This document shows, one piece after another, positions 58,260-64,000 of a stretch of DNA of 64,000 nucleotides. The notes below the pieces were generated by a model. The model was not told the DNA's origin. It did no database searches and worked only from the letters and a program-made list of their open reading frames with translations. The stretch lies in the NCBI GenBank assembly GCA_029204225.1, contig CM055107.1, forward strand, positions 5,169,633-5,233,632, in the 5' to 3' direction. Origin of the DNA: Diphasiastrum complanatum (taxonomy: Eukaryota; Streptophyta; Lycopodiopsida; Lycopodiales; Lycopodiaceae). A program made the position numbers and the translations under genes. How positions within the stretch are numbered: position 1 is the stretch's first letter; every line of letters begins with the position of its first letter.

Positions 58260-58531
58260 TCATACTTGTGGATCATTCCCACACGTGTCAGAATTTTGGA
58301 AATTTTGTCACCAGTAGCCTAAAATAGCCAATTTTGGCCTATATGTCCAAATGACATGATTTTGGTGTCATTTAGAAGGTCCTGAAGTTTGACACTTCTT
58401 CAATATGAAATATATATTAAAATAAAAGTATCTAGGCCTCTTCCACATGTGTGAAAGGTTATATCCAAAATTATGTGCCAAAAATACCAAATTTGGCCTA
58501 AAACCAGCTAGGAAATGTTGACAATTTTCAC
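58260..58531 (-). repeat. Partial, older LTR of the young element's family
   Basis: Minus-strand TGTGAAAATTGTCAACATTT and following sequence match the first roughly 270 bp of the 647-bp LTR with many differences. It includes GTTTGACACTTCTTCA and a CCACATGTGTGAAAGG variant of the palindrome. Confidence 0.75.
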
Positions 58532-58532
58532 A

Positions 58533-58980
58533 ACTCCTCGGATTGGTCCAACAATCGGATCAGAACAATCTTACTACTGCACAAAGGCAGTGGTCAACTA
58601 ATTCCCTCGATGCGTGCACTACTACTACAGTAGGTGAACACAAAAGTAAAGTAGAGCTTAATTGCGCGGTTGTTTGTGGAAGCGAAAGAGCAAACAATCA
58701 GACAAAGTAGTAAGAAAGTCAAACAGGAAGATGAAGTAGCTTAAACATACAATTCTGACAAGAACTCTAAACGCAATGAAAGTCAGTGATTGATTTAGGT
58801 CAATGTATAGAAATACAGATCAAATTGAAGCTATGAGCTCAAGACAATAGCAGGCAAAACCGTGTGCTCAGGAAGCTAGCTCCGCTCTGTAAAAGCTATG
58901 AGCTTATTACTGACAATCAATCTGAAAGAAAGAATCGATGCATGAAAATATCTACGGTGTTTGTCTCATTAACTACATAC
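58533..58980 (-). repeat. Inverted LTR arm, left
   Basis: It is the reverse complement of 59873-60270, with shared words GCGCGGTTGTTTG, GTAGTAGTGCACGCA (reversed) and AAGCTAGCTCCGC. Confidence 0.8.
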
Positions 58981-59872
58981 TAATTAGATTACAATAGCTA
59001 TGTATATACAATTTTCATTTGTGTAGGTGAGTGTACAAAGAAGATGGCGTGGAGCCGTTGTGCCATGGCCATTGCACCATTCCCTCAATGACACACCCCT
59101 TAAATTCACATTCACATTCACACCACGCAAGAAAAGACTGATGATCAAGGCTGATAATTCCTGACCTTGGGCATTGTCTTTTTTATCTCATAGTTTGGAA
59201 TTGCTCATAGACCAATAATTTATTATCGGCAATCAAATAGACGCAGGTGACTATAACATTTTTAATAAATCAGCATAATCACCTAGCATCTCTCAAACAG
59301 AAAAAACAAGCATCTCAAGTTGGCACACGTTTTCCAAAATTTTCTCAAGCCAAACATAGCATGTTATTTACAATTTGTCATATAATAAAATTTCACAAAT
59401 GTTTTAATGTTATTTTGTATACATTTCTCAAGTAGAATCAATTTAAAGTATTAATATTCTATCAATACTAATTACTTTGGAATAAGTCAAATATGCATGT
59501 TTTCACATTCTTTTAACAAGTAGATCAATCCTATAATTTTTTTAAATTGTTCAAATCACTTAAAATCATAATTGTTCGTCAGTAAGTTAAAGTTTTGAAG
59601 TTTAAAAACTTGAAATTATTCTAACAAAATTTCAATCAATAATTTGTTCGCATTTGAATTTTTGTAATAATAAGAGATTTGAAAATAATAATAAAGGTTT
59701 TTTGTAATTGTAAATTATAACAAAATGAAATATTTTTTATTTTGAATAATTTTTGTAAACTTAACGTTCGAAATTTTGGAATTTTTTTAGAAAATAATTG
59801 ATTTTTTGACGTGTTGACCTTTGATTGAGCTAGAGGTAAAATACGTATGCCTAATCATGCTTGTACATATAG
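58981..59872. other. AT-rich stretch between the inverted arms
   Basis: This stretch of about 890 bp is very AT-rich (TTTGTAATAATAAGAG-like words) with no coding signal. It could be a separate insertion or an unrelated spacer. Confidence 0.5.
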
Positions 59873-60275
59873 TTCATGAGATAGAGACACCGCAGATGTT
59901 TTCATACATCGATTATTTCTTTCAGACTGATTGTCAGTAATAAGCTCATAGCTTTTACAAAGCGGAGCTAGCTTCTTGAACATGCGGTTTCGTCCACTAT
60001 TGTCTTGTGCTCATAACATCAATCTGACTTGTATTTCTATACATTAATCTGAATCAATCATTGTCTTTCATTGCATTCAGAATTCTTGCTTCGTCTGATT
60101 GTCTACTCTTCCGCTTCCGCAAACAACCGCGCAATTAAGCACTACTTTACTTTTGTGTTCGTCTACTGTAGTAGTAGTGCACGCACCAAGGAATTAGTCG
60201 ACCACTGCCTTCGTGCAATAGTAAGATCATTTCGATCCGATTGTTCGACCGGTCCGAGTTGTCGAACCACTTCTC
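59873..60275 (+). repeat. Inverted LTR arm, right
   Basis: It ends at CTTCTCCAACA, followed by TGTTATGAGAGCTTA, a decayed initiator-Met primer site. It therefore appears to be the LTR of the copia element that follows. Confidence 0.7.
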
Positions 60276-62160
60276 CAACATGTTATGAGAGCTTATCTGA
60301 TTCCTTAATCTGATATTTCCATTGTATCATAAGCGGCTTTATTTCAGAGCTATTTTTTATAGCCTGAGCCAAAGCTTCGAAAGAAGTTTGGGACATCCTG
60401 AACTCACTATATGATGTGAGAGACGTAACCACCAAGTTACATCTATGAAGAAAATTCTTCACACTCAAGATGTTGAATAGTGATTTTCTTCAGAGTCACA
60501 TTAACCAATTTAAAAATCTCTTGCAACAAATGGCCTATGTCTATGACCTCAGGAACCACATTGTGGATGAAAAGACAGCCTTCTTGCATGGTGAGCTAGA
60601 CGAAGAGGTCTATATGGATCAATCCCCAGGATACGTCTCAAATTCACTTCCTGATTATACATGCAGAATGCATAGAAGTATCTACGGTCTGAAATAGTCA
60701 GTTCGACAATGGTACAAGAAGAAAGATCAAGCCCTAAAATCATTGGAATCCAAGCCACTGTTGGCTGATTCCAATGTGTATGTCAGAGTTACAAACGGGC
60801 AGATCATCATTGTGGCTGTGTATGTGGACGACACTCTGATACTTTGCAAGAGTGAGCAGTTGATTGTTGAAGTGAAAGGAGACATCTCGAAACATTTCAA
60901 GATTATGGATCTGGGAGAAGCTAGGTGTTACCTTGGCTTGCAGATTGAAAAGGACTACGAGGGAGGTAAATTATACCTTCACCAGTCCAGATACACCCAA
61001 AAGATCCTAGAAGGTTTTGGGATGCTGAACTGCAAAGGAGCAAATACTCCAATGATCGTAGGGACGGTGTTGACAAGCGATGACTGTCCGAAGACTGAGG
61101 AAGAGAGAGAACAGATGCAGCTCACAGCTTACAAGAAGCTGATAGGTTCGTTGATGTACCTTGTAGACAACACATGCCCTGATATTTCTTATGCAGTATT
61201 CAAGATGAGCCAATTCTGTACGAATCCAAGTGAGCAGCTGATTGCTGAAGTGAAAGAAGACATCTCGAAACATTTCAAGATCGTGGATATGGGAGAAGCC
61301 ATGTGTTACCTTGGCTTGCAAATTGAAAGGGACTATGAGGGAGGTAAGTTGTACCTTCACCAGTTTAGATACACCTAGAAGATCCTAGAGGATGTTGAGA
61401 TGTTGAACTACAAAGGAACAAATACTCCAATGCTCACAGGAACAATGCTGACAAACGACGATTGTCCGAAGACTGAAGAAGAGAGAGAACAGATGCAGCT
61501 CACACCTTACAAGAAGCTGATAGGTTCGTTGATGTACCTTGCAGACAACACACACCTTGACATAGCTTATGCAATGTTTAGATGAGCCAATTTTGCATGA
61601 ATCTAGGCTCGACACATTGGAAGACTGCAAAACGGATTTTGCAATATCTTCAATTAATGAGAGATTATGGCTTGTGTTAGTGTCACGATGCAGGTTTCCG
61701 GATGCTTTCCTACAATGATGCTAGCTGAGCATCTCTCAAGGACGATTGTAAAAGCATCTCAAGAGGATGCACCAACGCATCAGGAGTGGCAGTTCTCTGG
61801 GTCAGCAAGAAGCAGACCATTGTGGCTCAGTTGCGAAGCAGAATATGTTGCAGCAGCAAAGATGGCCAACAAGATAATCTGGCTAAGGTAGTTCCTGGAC
61901 GAATTGGACGAAACAAGAAACGAGCCTTTGGTCTTGCAGATGGATAACACATCTGCAATACATCTGACAAAAGATCACGTGTTCCATTCAAGAATGAAAC
62001 ACATCGCGATCAAGTACCACTTGATCAGGGATCTAATTGAGAAGAAGATGTTGCAGACCACCTTCATCGGAACGAAAGACATGGTTGCTGACATCTTCAC
62101 CAGATCCCTAGACAAAGGACTTTTTGAGAGACAGAGGAGGAGTCTCAGGGTCGTAAAGTT
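60276..62160 (+). mobile_element. Copia element: gag, reverse transcriptase, RNase H (broken)
   Basis: Gag-type words (VWDILNSLYDV-like, 60385-60420; SHINQFKNLLQQM) are followed by reverse transcriptase (TAFLHGELDEEVYMDQSPGY, YGLK, VAVYVDDTLILCKSEQLIV). RNase H follows (KLIGSLMYLVDNTCPDISYA, LVLQMDNTSAIHLTKDHVFH, KHIAIKYHLIRDLIEKK, DMVADIFTRSLDKG). No integrase part was recognised. A stretch of pol is tandemly repeated. It is broken, with roughly ten breaks. Confidence 0.8.
60852..61600 (+). repeat. In-frame 378-bp tandem duplication within copia pol
   Basis: The segment beginning GTGAGCAGTTGATTGTTGAA at 60852 recurs at 61230 as GTGAGCAGCTGATTGCTGAA. Both encode SEQLI.EVK.DISKHFKI through KKLIGSLMYL. 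The period is 126 codons and identity is roughly 92 %. Confidence 0.9.
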
Positions 62161-63060
62161 ATCATGCTTTGAGAGGGAGCTGAAGAAACAAAACGTTTTT
62201 GCTACCAAAGCTTTGCTAGCTTTCAACCCTCTGCCTGACAAAAATGTTTGCGAACACAAAAGTCAAAAGACACGAAACAAAAATGTTCATGAACATCCTG
62301 ACGAGAATACACGAACATGAAATATTCGTGAAAGAGAATCTTTCACGGTACAGCAGGAGAAAGTCAAATGACTCGAAAATAGTCGCGACACCCTTTCTGC
62401 CCTCACACTCCAAAAAGGACCAACAAGATCATGCAAGTACCCAGAAGTACAGATATATGATCTGATAGCATGACGTCAGCAGATACACTCTAGGTCGTGG
62501 CTAATCCATCACTCTTGTAATTCCCGATTAGTTGTAGATGTTTAGTTCCTCTAATCTAGAAGTTATATGATGAGACTATATACTTTCTAGATGATACTTG
62601 ACAGACACACACATGAAGTAGTTTGACGCTAGTAAGCAAGAAGACAAAAATACAGAACAGAAGTCCGTCTGCGTGCGAGACAATTTTCTGCATAGAATCT
62701 GAAGATCCACAAATCCGCTAGTAAGCGAGACATTACTCGTGGGAGAACCGTATTTTCTCTCACGCCAATGCACTGCGTGGATCTGCATGTAGTGCTTGAA
62801 GAATCAGAGAATCAATAGATGACCTTGTAGTCGTTTGTGCACATGTCACTTTTTTTTTATGTCCGATCTTGAATGCAAATTAGTCTGCTGTTATTCGTGT
62901 GTCTGATTGACTCTTGTTCATTTAATTTCGCATATTGGTTAAATCTTTGTTGAATGCTACATTAATTTCTAAATGTAGATCAGCAGTGCTAACTACATTC
63001 TGGAGGACTGTAGGAACAATTCAGCTGGCAGTGACCAACGAGCAGTTCTGAACTCCATCC
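62161..63060. other. Unassigned stretch, possibly LTR or linker
   Basis: TTCGTGAACAAA/GTTCATGAACA-type words recur near 62245-62345. CGTCTGCGTGCGAGAC and CGCTAGTAAGCGAGAC form a loose repeat near 62667-62735. No boundary is provable. Confidence 0.35.
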
Positions 63061-63063
63061 GAA

Positions 63064-63646
63064 TTGGTTTGCTTTCGCGATTCTTTCGTGACTACGAATT
63101 TGAATGACTTCATCAACTTTTGCATTTGTTATGGAGCAGCCGGACAACGACAAACTCAATTTACTCAATGGTTACACAGATGCAAGTTGGGCAGGAGATG
63201 TAGAACTCATAAATCCACTTCTGGATTTACATTCTTCCTCAACAATAGTCCTATTTCATGGAACAATCGCAAGCAATTATCGATAGCTCTATCTTCCACT
63301 GAATCAGAGTATATCGCAGTCTCACAAGCTACAAAGGAAGGTTGAGGAACTTACTTTCAGATATTGGTCTGAATCAATATGCTCCAACAATTTTATTTTG
63401 TGATAATCAAGGTGTCATTGCCTTATCGGCCAACCCTAGGTTTCATTCCAAGAGTAAGCACATTGAAATCAAGTATCACTACGTCATAAGCAAATTTCTC
63501 AACAAAGAGGTTAACTTGCAGTACTGTCGAACGCAAGATATGACAATAGATATTTTTACCAAAGCATTAAGCTTGGATGCACACAGAAAGTTCTGTGCAG
63601 AACTAAGTTTGAAGTCAAGACATTCATGGATTCAGATTAAGGAGGA
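63064..63646 (+). mobile_element. Copia family A RNase H end (broken)
   Basis: YTDASWAGDV, HKSTSGFTFFLNNSPISWNN and IALSSTESEYIAVSQATKE are nearly the same as the family A copy at 52000-52190. ILFCDNQGVIALSANPRFHS and KSKHIEIKYHYVISKFLNKE follow in 63342-63677. The purine tract TTAAGGAGGAG lies before the LTR. It has a few breaks and the 5' part is absent. Confidence 0.8.
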
Positions 63647-63647
63647 G

Positions 63648-64000
63648 TGTTGGATGATTCTCCTATTAATCAACTAATCAACTTTTAATCTTCATGTTAG
63701 CGGATTCCAGAGAATCCCCAGATGCCGAGCCAAGCTGAAGACACGGAATATCTCTCACCCATGACCGAGGAGGTCTCAGAAGGAGGAGAGTAGAAGAAGC
63801 TGAGAGCCGAGCATGAGAGCCAAAGATTACTAGCTAGGATGACAGTTATTTTCTATGTGAGCCTACATGGTGTATCCCAGAGAAGGAACGACCATGTAGG
63901 AGCTAGTAATGTTTCTTAGGCAATGTAAATAAGTGTAGACCCCGTTAAATAATTTAGAGTGAGCCACCTTTTGATGGGGACCTTTAGTGGAAGGGCTTTT
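63648..64000 (+). repeat. Copia family A 3' LTR (runs off the window)
   Basis: TGTTGGATGATTCTCCTATT follows the purine tract and matches the start of the LTR at 42574 (minus strand). The remainder has diverged from that copy. Confidence 0.7.

Overview
The window looks like nuclear DNA of a seed plant with a large, repeat-rich genome. It is AT-rich and carries plant Ty1/copia and Ty3/gypsy LTR elements, LINE remnants, long GA/CT and TA microsatellites, and one recognisable host gene piece with plant introns: the N-terminal exons of a CDKG-type cyclin-dependent kinase. I cannot name the species. Nothing prokaryotic and no CRISPR array was seen. All identities come from reading the sequence and translations by eye; no search was run.

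Region 1-8.5 kb is mostly unrecognised sequence with one tandem duplication (3.4-3.9 kb) and one plausible unrecognised terminal exon on the minus strand (7.4-7.75 kb). At 8.5-19.6 kb a foldback DNA element with arms of about 0.7 kb is split by a 9.4-kb gypsy element (10041-19458) that sits inside its right arm and carries an extra coiled-coil reading frame between integrase and the 3' LTR. Region 19.6-31 kb is a mosaic: a CT microsatellite, a minus-strand LTR with a repeat-bearing leader (20.3-21.5), a copia 3' end (21.5-22.9), a decayed LINE 3' end (23.0-24.5), a minus-strand copia fragment (25.7-27.0), the 3' end of a second coiled-coil-type LTR element (27.0-29.4) and weak integrase remnants near 30 kb.

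Region 31-39 kb is the most unusual. Two inverted copies of a repeat element built from a degenerate 18-bp minisatellite (33.66-34.82 and 37.75-38.7 kb) face each other and enclose the CDKG 5' exons (34.85-36.7 kb). Both end in the same roughly 70-bp terminus abutting TA-rich DNA, and a third copy of that terminus lies near 32.0 kb. No kinase domain follows in the remaining 27 kb, so the gene is either broken or has a very long intron filled with the elements listed.

Region 39-50 kb holds two inverted arrays of tRNA-Gly(UCC)-like units with an encoded CCA, 9 kb apart and associated with a short LTR, together with scrambled LINE pieces, copia fragments, microsatellites and two very recent tandem duplications. 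Region 49.8-64 kb is a stack of copia elements. The freshest insertion in the window, 52217-57787, has 647-bp LTRs differing at only about two positions and a perfect ATGGC target duplication. It encodes a single 1030-residue frame that begins with gag and has no recognisable polymerase part, so it probably depends on enzymes from relatives.
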